From positions 62,001 to 126,000 of the forward strand of contig JAHGAU010000026.1 in the NCBI GenBank assembly GCA_019925105.1: a stretch of DNA of 64,000 bases, read 5' to 3'. Shown piece by piece: positions 1 through 10,118 of the stretch; position 1 is the first letter of the stretch, and each line of letters opens with the position of its first letter. Both the position numbers and the translations under genes were made by a program. This DNA comes from Niebla homalea. Its lineage: Eukaryota > Ascomycota > Lecanoromycetes > Lecanorales > Ramalinaceae. The notes under the pieces are model-generated. The model made no database searches. It saw only the letters and a list, made by a program, of their open reading frames with translations, and was not told where the DNA came from.

Positions 1-1165
1 TACGGATAGCTATTATTATATTAGGGTATTAAAGTAAGTAGGTCCTAATAATGAATAAATAATAGCTATAAAGGTAGCTATAATACAGGTGGTATACTCA
101 TGGTAGGTATGTACGTTAAGCCCCCCCGGGAGCTAGTCCTCATGGGGCAAGTAGGCCGAGCATGGGAGTAAGGCCACTTGGAACCATGACACCGGGATTA
201 TTTCACTATAATTTATTTAAAATTAACTTTATATTATTAAAGAATTCTTATATATAAAACCTTTTATTATAGCCTTTTATTACTTATACCGGCTTTATAA
301 CTTTTAATAATAATATAAATATTTTAGAATTACGGATAAAAATACTTTATAACGATAATATTGGAAACGGTTTTATTTAATATATTTATATTAAAAACGA
401 TAACTTATATTACGGTTTATTATTAATTAAGTTAACGTCCTTTTTTAAATTTACGGATTATATATTTCTTTTTTTTTATTTTTATAACGATTAATATATA
501 AAAAAGATAATTAACTTTAATAGTTTATAAACGGGCTTAATTTTCTTTATTTTTTTATTATATATTATAATTTATTTTTTCGTTTAATCCGTCCAAAGTA
601 AGTTATTTTATAAGTAAATATTTATTTTAATATAAAACTTTATTTATACCGGTTTTTTAATAAGTTAAATCGGGCCCTTAAATTTTACGGATAAGCGAAC
701 GGTAATAACGATTTAAAAGCTAAAAAAGCGTTTTATTATTTGAATTTTTTTCTCCTTAATATCTTAAGCTTTATATCCTTATTCTTTTAATAATATATTA
801 TTATTAATTTACATTTATATACCATATAATTTTTAATCTTATTTTTAAAACGGATCCTCCGTTAAGAACTTTAAGATAAAAACCCTTAAAGGATTAACGT
901 TTTAATATTAAAGTTACCCTTAAAGTTAATACGGCGGTAATAAAAACGTTTTAAAATAATAATACCGCCGGTAAGCTGGTTATTATAAAGGGACGGCGGT
1001 AAAAAGGATAAAGGATAAAACTGTCCGGATCGTATTTAACGTTAAATAAATATAATAAACGTTTTAATTGAAAATATTAAGAATTCTAAAATTATATAAT
1101 TTAAGAACTTTAAAAGGTAATATTAACTTGAAGTAAACGTTATATAAGGCTTCAATATATTTATA
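1..1165. mobile_element. RIP-degraded transposon remnant, AT-rich
   Basis: The block is very AT-rich apart from a short island at about 121-203, and then changes abruptly to ordinary composition near 1165-1175. Between 205 and 1165 C is nearly always followed by G, C or T. CpA and TpG are almost absent, TpA is abundant, and CpG survives (many acg, cgg and cgat). That is the dinucleotide pattern left by repeat-induced point mutation, which converts CpA to TpA in duplicated DNA. No frame is open. The start carries an inverted pair (tagctattatta near 6-17 and aataatagct near 57-66). The element class cannot be read; an LTR retroelement or a DNA transposon would both fit. The window begins inside it, so only one edge is visible. 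Confidence 0.75.
121..203. other. GC-rich island inside the RIP block
   Basis: About 80 bases starting with a C7-G3 run keep CpA and TpG dinucleotides and normal GC, unlike the sequence on both sides. It may be a terminal part of the element that escaped mutation, or a later insertion. I cannot assign it to a family. Confidence 0.35.
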
Positions 1166-1988
1166 TGGTGGTAGCTAATAAAAGTCCGGAAGAGGTGCGT
1201 TTTTTTTAAACCTCCAGCTGAGGTAATCTATGAGAGTGTCTTCGCACCGCTTGCATGACGGCTTAGTAATACTCCATGCTTTACACCTACGTTGAGATTG
1301 GTCCACATGCCTTCTCGACATACTACTGAATAATGAAGATAACCAATCAGCTGGGATCGGAAGATAATTCATTGGGCTTACCATTCACAGTCACAAAGGA
1401 GCTCCGAGATCGCGTCACCTTTCCGACTCACCACTACCAAGCCATGGAAACCCCGCACCGACGATCATACTTCTACGCTGGCGGTGAAACTGTAGATGAT
1501 GGGACTGGAAGCGGTGCTTAGTACTACCTTTTTGCCTTCCAGCTGGCACTCTTTCCCCAAACAACGCTCCCGGACGGTGTAAGTCTTCCAATGTACGACT
1601 TGCAACTTACTCGCCCTTTATTAATTGCAAGGCTCATCTGGCATCGGCGTCCATGCATCGTTTCTTTTATTGGGGGATGGTAGGTATTTCTATATACATG
1701 TACGAACCGGTCGACCGCGCTCATACACCATTGCGTACCCAACGACATCCTCATTCTATTCGTACATTCCTCACACTTCTCACAGAAGACCTTCTGTCAG
1801 CCTAGTTGGTGCAGGCATGGAGTAATTTTAATGCCTCATGCGAGTATTGCCAAGACATTCACCTGGCACGCGAAGTGTTCTTAACCCTTTATTTGTCTTT
1901 TGTCTATTCATCCAGATCATACTCAATACACACACTTTCACGCCCGCTCATCTTCTCATGCGTGTGACACTTCCTCATCTTCACCACA
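1166..1988. other. Intergenic, no gene seen
   Basis: Normal composition returns here. Only short frames (under 80 codons) occur, without recognisable motifs. The last 150 bases are probably the promoter and 5' UTR of the zinc-finger gene that starts at 1989. Confidence 0.5.
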
Positions 1989-2514
1989 ATGCCAGATCAA
2001 CGGAGCCACCGCTGCCCTTGCGGCAAAACATTGAAGACCTCTTCAGCAATCGCGCAGCACCAAGCTGACTCGATGTCTCACCACGGCCCTAAAGCACACG
2101 AGAAACTTAAAAGTCAAGAGTCTGCCATTACTCAAGTGTTTCAGCAAGCATGTCGGAGCTCGAGACGACGTCCCCGTAGGTGTTCCTTTTACGCGCGGTC
2201 ATCATCTGGGGCTCCACACTGACATGCTTTACTAGTACGTCCCCTTCACGGATAGTGTCAACCGATCTAGTAGACCGGCTTCATGTCGGCAGCCCGTCAA
2301 ATTCGTCGAAGCCAAATCCGTTCAAGCTTTTAATGAGAAGAAGCGCAAGCAGAAACGTCAGAAGCTGGAGCAAGCAAATGCTCTCGCGTCATCGTCTAAG
2401 GCTAATGACTCGAATAAGGACATGTGCGAAGAAGAATGCGGGTGGTGCAGTGGTTGTTTGGACACGCGTGAGAGGTGGGCGGAGACCGTCGATGATGCTG
2501 CAGATCTTAGATGA
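1989..2514 (+). CDS. Small C2H2-like zinc-finger protein with C-terminal Cys cluster (paralogue 1)
   Basis: Exon 1 starts at ATG 1989 and encodes one atypical finger, CPCG...AQHQADSMSHH, with spacing C-x1-C-x12-H-x6-H, followed by a Lys/Gln-rich stretch. A second exon, read to the TGA at 2512-2514, runs from about 2256 and encodes QPVKFVEA, a basic coiled-coil-like stretch (FNEKKRKQKRQKLEQ) and a terminal Cys motif, MCEEECGWCSGC. The second exon is trusted because the neighbour at 2850 has the equivalent QPVEFIKA and MCDKKCGWCGRC. The phase-compatible junction is donor 2180 (GTGTTC, weak) to acceptor 2255, so the intron is uncertain. The fingers suggest nucleic-acid or protein binding; the actual function is unknown. 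It could be a decaying copy, since the donor is poor. Confidence 0.5.
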
Positions 2515-2849
2515 ATGAGGCAGGCTGAGTCTCGTCAGCTATTCAGACCTGAGTCAGTTATTGAAAGAGTTGTGATTGGGATTGCTGAGAATGACGAGTT
2601 CAGTCTTAAGGTTTGCCTGTTTTTCCTTGATTCGGATAAGCAGGAGTGAATCATCCACTTCTCATGCGTCATCTCGTAATATCAGAGCAAACCCTCATTG
2701 CTATCGTGACTATATTCAATGGCACCTGCGTTTATGTAAACCAACGTTCTCGCCCATCCACACCACATTCCACAGACCCTGACCTTTCTGCGAACCGTCA
2801 CCAACATTATCCCCAAACAACCTCCGCGGTCAGTCACGAACCTAATACG

Positions 2850-3551
2850 ATGCCCGCTGCAGAAAACATCCACCGTTGCCACTGCGGCAGATCCTTCGGC
2901 TCGACCTCGTCGTTGCTCCAGCACCAAGAATCCTACCAACTGAGCCGATGCCACCACTGCGGCAAGAGGTGCAACTCTGGCTCTGCACTGCTTCAGCACT
3001 GCCAAGAAAAGCACGCATCTGAGCAACGATGTGCATGCTCGTGTGGCAGGTTGTTCAAGTCCTCGGAGGCGATGATGCAGCACCGACAGATGTCCCAAGT
3101 GCATAAGAGTTCTGACCTCGTTCCGCAGACGGAACAAGACGCTTGCCCTATGGCGACGGCCGTGGAGGTGGACTCCCAGGTGACGATGTGGAGTGGGATT
3201 GGTGAGGTGCAGGTATGTTTTGGTCTTTTCCCGTTGCATGCGTATGTTGGGTCGGAGCAGGCGTTGACATCTGTCGAAATTAGTATTGTAGATTCACAGA
3301 AAACGTCGTAGGGAGCAGCAGCACTATTCCGACTCCACCTTCAGCCCGGGGTGCCGGTTCTTTCGCAACCGGTGGAATTTATCAAGGCTGGTGCATATAC
3401 GGAGGATGAGTTGGTTGCTGCTTACAAGGGAAAGAAAGAGGGGCCGTCTTCCAAGGTGCCGGATATGCCGGAGGGTGGTGGTAGGGACTTGACGATGTGC
3501 GATAAGAAGTGCGGATGGTGTGGGAGGTGTGGAGAGCAATATAGGCCATGA
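2850..3551 (+). CDS. C2H2-like zinc-finger protein with C-terminal Cys cluster (paralogue 2)
   Basis: Exon 1 is 2850-3212 (121 codons), the intron 3213-3311 (GTATGT...GTAG, 99 nt, phase 0) and exon 2 3312-3551, giving about 200 residues. Three finger-like units lie in residues 8-85: a first CHCG...LLQH whose second His is missing, a canonical C-x2-C-x12-H-x4-H unit (CHHCGKRC...QHCQEKH), and a CSCG...QHRQMSQVH unit of the C-x1-C-x12-H-x6-H type. Exon 2 carries QPVEFIKA, a Lys-rich segment and the terminal motif CDKKCGWCGRC. It is a tandem paralogue of the gene 336 bases upstream, on the same strand. An in-frame extension upstream of 2850 is open but has no family features, so the ATG at 2850 was chosen. 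DNA, RNA or protein binding is inferred only from the fingers. Confidence 0.65.
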
Positions 3552-4105
3552 GATGGTATCGCTAGCAGCAGGCGCAGAGAATCCAGCGGAAGGGGCAAGC
3601 GCATGGAGAGCGGCTGTCATTGGTTTGAATAGGGGAAGGATAGTTAAAGGCTCTGCCTTTTATATGTCATTCAGACGTCAGCTAATCGTCAGTCACACGG
3701 GACAAGTTTTCTTTCTGCCTCCTTCCTTACGCCGGCGGCAGCGCGAGTGTAAGCAAACTCGTCATACTATTAAGGAGTTCGATCTGATGTTTTTGGGCTG
3801 AGGATCGAGGCGTTATCAGGCAAAACATTATGAAAAGAGTAAAGACAGGGGAAAAAAACGAAATGGGAGAATAATTCATTGCTGATGCTGCAGATGTGGT
3901 CGTAGTAAGAAAGACTTCCGGGGTGAAGGAAGTTGAGCGATTAAACGAGTGTGATTGACTTTGTAGCTATTGTCGAGCTTAATGAGCGTGGTGACTCCTC
4001 CTTCAGACAGATTGAGACCTCTATGTGCAATAACCAACCGTCATACAACCCATCACTGCCTCTCTTTCGCAATTACCCTCCCCCATTGCGCGTGCTTTAA
4101 TATCC
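3552..4105. other. Intergenic between convergent genes
   Basis: This lies between the 3' ends of the zinc-finger gene (plus strand) and the secreted-protein gene (minus strand). Short frames show no motif. It probably holds the two 3' UTRs. Confidence 0.5.
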
Positions 4106-4528
4106 CTAGCAGCTAAAGCCGCAGTCAATATTCCTACTCCCACTGTCATACGCCCCTTGTCTGCATTGCCCAGTACTGCTTTCAAAGTTTTGGCCGGCGT
4201 AACCGAAATGGATGGGATCACTATCGATATATCCGACCGTGGCTACAAACACGTCCGGAAGCTGGCTATCAACATCCACAGAAGCGTTGTCAGGAGCATC
4301 GGCGGTCTTGACACCACCGATGATGGCACCGATAGCGTCCTTGATCGTGATATCGAGGCGGTATACGGACTTGTCTCCGGGACCTTCGTTCTTCTGGTAC
4401 TGGGTGACATGGACGCCGCATTGCCCTGAAGTGAAACGTTTGGCCATTGGAGTTGCAGCCTTGGGAAGTGCAACGGCTTCGAGGGCCGAGATGGCAAGGA
4501 AAATGGCTGTAGGAAGCGTGAAGTGCAT
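4106..4528 (-). CDS. Small secreted cysteine-containing protein
   Basis: This is a single-exon protein of 140 residues. Residues 1-20 (MHFTLPTAIFLAISALEAVA) form a classical signal peptide. A Lys-Arg site at 30-31 (MAKRFTSG) looks like a Kex2-type processing site. The mature part is about 109 residues with four cysteines: one near the start (QCGVH), one in GQCRQG, and two at the very end (DCGFSC), an arrangement that could give two disulfides. Size, secretion and cysteine pattern fit the small secreted proteins (candidate effectors or cell-surface proteins) common in Dothideomycetes. I do not recognise a named family. It lies in the sparse, RIP-flanked left part of the window, a usual setting for such genes. 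Confidence 0.7.
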   Translation of the reverse strand: MHFTLPTAIFLAISALEAVALPKAATPMAKRFTSGQCGVHVTQYQKNEGPGDKSVYRLDITIKDAIGAIIGGVKTADAPDNASVDVDSQLPDVFVATVGYIDSDPIHFGYAGQNFESSTGQCRQGAYDSGSRNIDCGFSC

Positions 4529-6340
4529 GGTCGTGGCGATTGGGAGAAACTTGATTTGCTGGAGTATGCTGAATAAGGTCGAAAGGGAGGACGTCGAGCT
4601 ATAGTAGATTATGAAGTGTTTCTCTGGAAAACTATGATGTTTTTGCTGAATCTTGCTGTGATGAGACTGATTAGAATCGATTGAGACGGAGCTCGGGGGG
4701 TTTTATGTCTTTGGACAAACCCACTCTTACCCAAGCTTACATTGAGGGCTCCACAGAGACAAGACTGTGACCTTATTCTTCCAATGACATCGAAATGAAA
4801 GGTTCAGGCACAGTACCACCTGAGTATGCAAGTTGAGGGGAAGACGACGCCATATTAAAGCGGTGCCACAGGGCTAGCTGTCCTGCAGAGCCAATAGCAC
4901 CGGTTAAACACCCTCCTTTCTCTTGTCGTACGCACGGGCGTTCACTTGTGTCCATTCCTAATGTTATTTGATAGGATCGAAAAGCGATGGTGGGAGCCAC
5001 CGGTGGATGGATTATTGTCGGACTTCCTCGCGCCAACGTGGTTGCTAGCATGGATGCTCGCAAGGGGTCAAATTCAAGAGGCAGCACATCGTCGTTGCAT
5101 CCATCAAACGTGACAGGAGGTCAGTTACAATACAGAACTCACGACCGTGCATCAACCGGATATGAGCTGTGTAAACAAGTAATATCCTGATTGGCGCGAG
5201 TGGACAAGCGAGCCTTCTGAAAGGGAGCACAGGAAGTACTGCTAGCGGGTCAAAGAGACATGTCAGAGGCAAACGTGTCAGAGGTAAAGCTGTCTCGTTA
5301 ATGTTGTTTGTCTACCTCTGGAGATGGACTATTGGTAGACTCAGCCTTGCAGATCCAGGATGGACATCTGATCTCGGCGACTTCCGATCATCTATGGTTG
5401 GAACTATCCTCTCCGCCGATCAAATCCCTCTGGTTGTAGGTAGACTTTGCTCGCAAGTATAGCCTCTTATGTGGAAAAGCAAGTATCTGAATGCCATATA
5501 CATGCACTAGGCGAGAGGGGCGTCAGTCTCATACAATTAGTAAGCCGAGATGACTATAGAGAAAGACTTTCAGTCAGCATGTGAGGTTGATGATCCACAT
5601 TTCACGCGTTGAGTTGAGACGATGTCTGTGCGGCGTAGGTCTCTCAGATTGGCCGAGAATTACGTCCAATGCTACCCAACGGCGCGAAAAACGCCACATT
5701 CATGTATGTAAGCTCGCTTGCCGTTGCTTTCCGGGTTTTTCTGCAGGCTGAAAGAAGAATTGTCATAACTTCACGAGCTTTTCTGCCCATCAAATAATGA
5801 CCAACGTCCACGCAGTCTGACGCCTTCCCCTTCGACTCCCGTATGGAATGCATTATTAGAGAAGATTGGCGAACAACGCCTCGATAGTGAAACTTCGGAC
5901 GCGGTAATGCCTAGCAGAGAGTCAGAGGTTTTCGTGGTTTTGGACGCTAGGCTCCTGGTTAGCCCCTGCAAGCTTACTTCTGTTCACTGTGTCTGATAGT
6001 GGCCTACAATTACAAGAGATACTCCAGCTGGCGTTTCTTCGGGCAAAGCTCTGCGAAATGGCGGGAAAGACTTCCTCGGCGCCTATCGAGAGTGATTCAG
6101 TAAGGATCAAGCACCTTCAAGGCACGATCTGAACGCCACACCATGAGTCATAACTTGTTCCGCTGGCTTCAGGATGGTTTTGCTTTGACTCTTTGGTGAG
6201 ACAAGCTGTGAGAGAACCAAAGAAAAAGACGGTAACATGCCCAAAGGCAAGAGAGCCACCACGGTACCCTCAAAAGAAGCCACTGACACAAGCAATCCAA
6301 AAGCTTCTCCGGAAGTTTCTCAACTCACCTTGTCTTTTCG
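4529..6340. other. Intergenic, no gene seen
   Basis: There are about 1.8 kb with only short overlapping frames on both strands and no recognisable domain, signal peptide or splice-joined coding stretch. The first 200 bases should hold the promoter of the secreted-protein gene on the minus strand. The last 100 bases may hold decayed 5' sequence of the sirtuin pseudogene. Confidence 0.45.
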
Positions 6341-7270
6341 CGTAAAATCCTCGTCCTCGTTGGCGAAGGTCTCTCCGCTGCCTCCGGTCTTCCGACCTTT
6401 CAAGGTGCCGGCGGGCTCTGGCGCAATCACAACGCTACGTCTCTTGCGACGGCGGGAGTATTCGAGAGGTATCTGGTCTGATTTGGCATTCTATACTTAT
6501 CGAAGAGACAGCGCCTTGGATGCGCAACCCAATGCCGGACACTTTGCACTTTCTGAGCTGTCAAGGCGATTCAGTGATATTATCACCATCACTCCGAATG
6601 TTGATGGTAAGCGACTCCCGCCTCATACAAAGCGATGAACCAATTCGGTCTCATTCCACGCTGCTATGTCTCAGTGAAAGGTCAGGGAATTCGTCTTCCC
6701 AGCTGCATCGATCACACGGCTCTCTTTCTGACATCGAGTGCAGTGCCAAAAGCTACGCCTTTATCGAGTAGAGCTTTGGGGACCCCGTCTTTTCCGTCTT
6801 GGCAGCACTGACAAAGAAGTCTTCCTTCGGGGTTAAGAGCCTGTAATGCCTTGCGGTACTGAACAACGCGACGCCCTTTGATAGACACCATCAAGGAATG
6901 AGTACGTCGATACAAGCAACGCGAAAGTCCTCCCTCCGCACTTCAAAAGCGGTGACATCCCGGTGTGCCCTAGATACCGGAAGGGCTTGCAAAGAACTGG
7001 CGTCGTCTGGCTCGGCGAGCCATCGGCCCGAAGACACTTTGATAACCATCGATATCTTCATTCAAGGTTCTGAGAAGGCTGGTCCAATGCTCGTGATTGG
7101 TACATACACGAAAGTGTATCCTGCCGCAGGATACATCGAATACGCAAGGCAAAGAGGCGTAACAGTCGCAGTCATCAACATGGATGCTTACAAAGAAGCA
7201 AGGAGTCTGCGAAAAGCAGGTTGGTTCTTCGAAGGCGATGCTTCAGAGATCCTTCCGGGTTCCGGAGCCG
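6341..7270 (+). pseudogene. Sirtuin (SIRT5/class III-like) pseudogene
   Basis: Pieces of an NAD-dependent protein deacylase lie in order on the plus strand but in changing frames. 6341-6470 reads [20 protein letters not shown] and the LWRNH segment; the usual GAG of the NAD site is GEG. A few codons later SGLIWH sits in another frame. 6490-6606 in a third frame reads FYTYRRDS...PNAGHFALSEL...TPNVDG, with the N-x-D of the NAD pocket. A probable intron follows (GTAAGC at about 6608). About 6670-6770 holds the catalytic-His block SHGSLSDIEC. About 6900-7050 reads GDIPVCPRYRKGLQRTGVVWLGE, where the second zinc CPxC has become CPRY. 7044-7260 in a further frame reads IDIFIQGSEKAGPMLVIGT and KVYPAAGYIEYARQRG. 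At least four frame changes and the lost zinc cysteine make it non-functional. It is not a copy of the SIR2/HST1 gene at 46.5 kb, which is of a different class. Confidence 0.85.
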
Positions 7271-7364
7271 GTGGTTGGTGACTTCTCTGGAACCGTGTCA
7301 ATTGAGCTCACTGCCTCTCGGCGGGGCTTCGTGAAGCAAGTCTGATACGGAAGTTAAGGGATTC

Positions 7365-9720
7365 TCAAATCATATCTGGCCAGACAAGCAAAGGATGGTC
7401 CTCCAAGTTCGTCCAGAAGTCCATATCGAAATTATCCTCAAGCCATTGTTGATCACCTAGTTCGGCGTCTTCAGGTTCGACGTTCTGAGCCATGGCTACG
7501 TTCCCGGACGCGGGTGTTTCGTTTCCTTCACTGAGGGGCTGATCATTGAAACCAGGGTTGACATTGTTCGAACCCGTGGTATCGTTACTCAAGACAGTGT
7601 CTAGAATCGCTGATATGGATTTCTTTGCTTGTAAGCAAATCTCATGGTTCCCATGCGGAGGCCGAATGACCGCGTCGATGGATGAGATCATGACGCTCAA
7701 TTGCTGGATCACTTGAGACCGTGGAAAATCTACGCTATCACTATGATGAGCGCTTGACCGCTGTAAGAGCTCAAGAGCGAGGACGCCGGCCGCTGCCAAC
7801 CCGAATAGCGAAATCTATATCAAAAGTGTTAGGATGAAGTCATGCTGTAGGTCTTCTGATTGATGTCACGACTTACAAGCCAAGATAGATCCAAAGCACC
7901 GTAAGAGCCTAATCGATGGCGATTATTCATGAGCACAAGAAGAGTTGAGAGAAGTGTTTCGGACACGTTGATCAGATCTTGCGGTGGGAGTCGCGCCCGA
8001 CGGACCAAGGTTTTGTGCATCAAGAAGTCGGTATAGAGAAACTCCAAGCGTGTGTGTAGGACGAAGAAATTACCAGCCCCGGTTCTCTCATCTGTCCACT
8101 GATCATTCTTATCTCGCATTTTGGATGGAAGGTGATCCTCGTATATTTCCTGGTTCGTCTGCAAGAGCAATCTATATAGCTGTTAGTATCGATCTCTTTA
8201 TGGTGACCAAGAGCGTTGCAAAGTTCTCACTTGGCCTTCATCTCGAGCTGGTCATTTTTCGGGCCGAGTGAAAGCTCAAGGGCCTTTTCTCGACACCTAG
8301 GCATATTGACGTGCTGCGCATCCAAGTAGATCTGTTGAGTGTTTTCCCGGGATGCCAGCCTCCGCACCCAACTCATCAAGGCGTGTAGCCAAGTCATCTC
8401 CGGTGAGGCCGAGAGCCTCAAGAGGCAAGTCCAAGGGTAACACGGCGGAGCAGAACTTGCTATTGATCAAAGGAGGTCGTCCGAAGAAGGTCGCCATACT
8501 TTTATCCAATAGAAACGCCAGCCAAAAGGCACGCTTGCGCAACTCGCACATGAAGAAGGGATGGCCAGCGTTGGGATCAGGCTCTTGATGAAATCCGAGA
8601 GCGAAAATTGCAGCTGTCACATCTGGGGATAATGAGTAATGTGTCTGTGAGACCTAGTGGTGTTCGTACCTCCCAACTTTCGCCAGCTCATGTAGTCTAC
8701 AGGAGTCAGTACGTTCACTGGATCAAAGATATGTGATGGCAGACCTGCATCGCCATTGATCTGAGTATGCAGCACGAGATCGAGGATCATAAGATTCATG
8801 CCAAGGTCGTTGAGATGGCCATATTCATTACAGAATTCGACGCACTTTGAGCCCGCTTGAAAGAATGTACGAGCCATTTGCAACCAATCGATATCCATTC
8901 TATGATCGTCGAGGTCTCTGACTTCATTCACAATCAAGGCGCTCATGCCTGCGATGTCAAGCATTATCCCTATTGGCTCCCAACATAGTTCATCACCCGA
9001 GATGAAGTTCACAAAGTCCTGCAAGGTGCTCTTGAAGTAGAAGGGCGATGGCTCGGCTGTTCTCATTGCGATCCTGTGGGCCAAAGAGAGCAACCCTTGG
9101 GCAGACCCATTATTGGACTGCTGTGTCACATAACTTATACACTCGTGGATGAAGAGGTCCGCCCCTGAGACTTCCTCCAACAAGTACCAGCGTTCAAGAC
9201 TTTTCATGTGAGTTGACATTGACATCAGGACTGCAAGGACCTCTGCTCCCTCTCGAGTTCTCTGCGACTCCAGACCAGGAGCTTTGGTCGAAGCCGAGAC
9301 GCCACGAATGTTTGCATTGCTGTTTTGGTGCATGACATCGATCTCATCAGTCTTGCTATAGTCAAAGGCAGCCTGAAAGCTTGTCGAACCAAGAAAGCCA
9401 GCTGTAGCAGGTGGGAATGGAATGTTCTCCTCTTGAGGATGCACCGGATGGACCTTTCCAACCTGAAAATTTCCAGGTGCAGCCTCCCCACCAGACTTAG
9501 GATGCTCTTTGTCAATTGGTCCCCTCTGCGTGATCTTACTCATGTGCGCTGGGAGGTAAATGCAGCGGCCAGGCTGACGTCTTCTCTGGCATCGTCCACA
9601 TATTGGACTGACGTGATCACAACTCAACTTAGATCTCCTACAGGGTTCACATGAGGCCAGTTTGCCATTTCGCCGAAGAGTATTCGACACTTGAGCTAGA
9701 AGATCATGGCTTGCAGACAT
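7365..9720 (-). CDS. Zn2Cys6 fungal transcription factor
   Basis: This is a nuclear regulator with an N-terminal binuclear zinc cluster at residues 24-53 (CEPCRRSKLSCD...CGRCQRRRQPGRC, spacing C-x2-C-x6-C-x6-C-x2-C-x8-C). The middle holds a fungal-specific transcription factor homology region: GFHQEPDP...FFMCELRKRAFW, DKSMATFFGRPPLI, and later CREKALELSLGP. The C-terminus is acidic and aromatic (DNFDMDFWTNLEDH), a likely activation region. Visible introns, all with GT-AG ends, are 8623-8669, 8172-8230 (branch CTAAC) and 7815-7876 (GTAAGT, branch CTAAC). One more short intron or shift is needed near 8360-8400, where the frame changes; I could not fix it. The start at 9720 is the first ATG before the zinc cluster. 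The target genes are unknown. It is convergent with the dead sirtuin and divergent from the orphan gene at 10119. Confidence 0.85.
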
Positions 9721-10118
9721 TTGTAAATGGGCGGCGGCATTGATTGACGGGCAGAAGAGGCTCGGTCAGCCTCGTCGAGCTATTGACATCACTCTTCTCA
9801 ATAAGTTGTACGATAATCCCTGATCGCGAACGAGGGATGGCAGAGTGTTTCGTCCAAAGTGTCGCTGACCCATTTGGAGTTTAACTCGAGGTCACTGACT
9901 GATGACGTAATTCTAGGGCTCGACTGTGTGTTTACAAAATTCTGCTTCTTCCTCTCTTCCACCCCCTCAGCCCCTCAAGCCCCTCAAGCCCCTCAAGCCC
10001 CTCAAGCCCCTCAAGCCCCTCAAGCCCCTCAAGCCCAAGCTTCTGTCAACACCCCAACCCAATGACTTGAAAACTTCCTCTCCAAGAATTGCACTCACTA
10101 GTTACAACAAAGTCCATC
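9721..10118. promoter_or_regulatory. Shared intergenic region of divergent genes
   Basis: About 400 bases separate the zinc-cluster regulator (minus) from the orphan gene at 10119 (plus). It must hold both promoters and contains the 9-nt minisatellite at 9962-10039. No clear TATA box was seen. Confidence 0.5.
9962..10039 (+). repeat. Minisatellite, 9-nt unit cccctcaag, about 7-8 copies
   Basis: Seven exact consecutive copies of cccctcaag occupy about 9971-10033, flanked by degenerate units (cccctcag before, cccaag after). A short open frame through it (9859-10065) would encode Ala-Pro-Gln triplets, but nothing else supports translation. It lies 80-160 bases upstream of the ATG at 10119, in a pyrimidine-rich stretch, and may be 5' UTR or promoter. 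Confidence 0.9.

Noticed and set aside
2682..3239. 185-codon minus-strand frame across the second zinc-finger gene
   Set aside because: It is antisense to exon 1 of the spliced finger gene; His/Arg/Cys-rich composition mirrors the sense strand and no motif is present.
6712..6915. Minus-strand frame within the sirtuin pseudogene (KGRRVVQYRKALQALNPEG)
   Set aside because: It lies antisense to the middle of the pseudogene, where plus-strand fragments match the family order, so it is a shadow.
6898..7281. Possible intact 127-residue sirtuin C-terminal protein starting at ATG 6898
   Set aside because: Its first 45 residues are in the wrong frame for the family and the true frame continues upstream; it is the last piece of a pseudogene.
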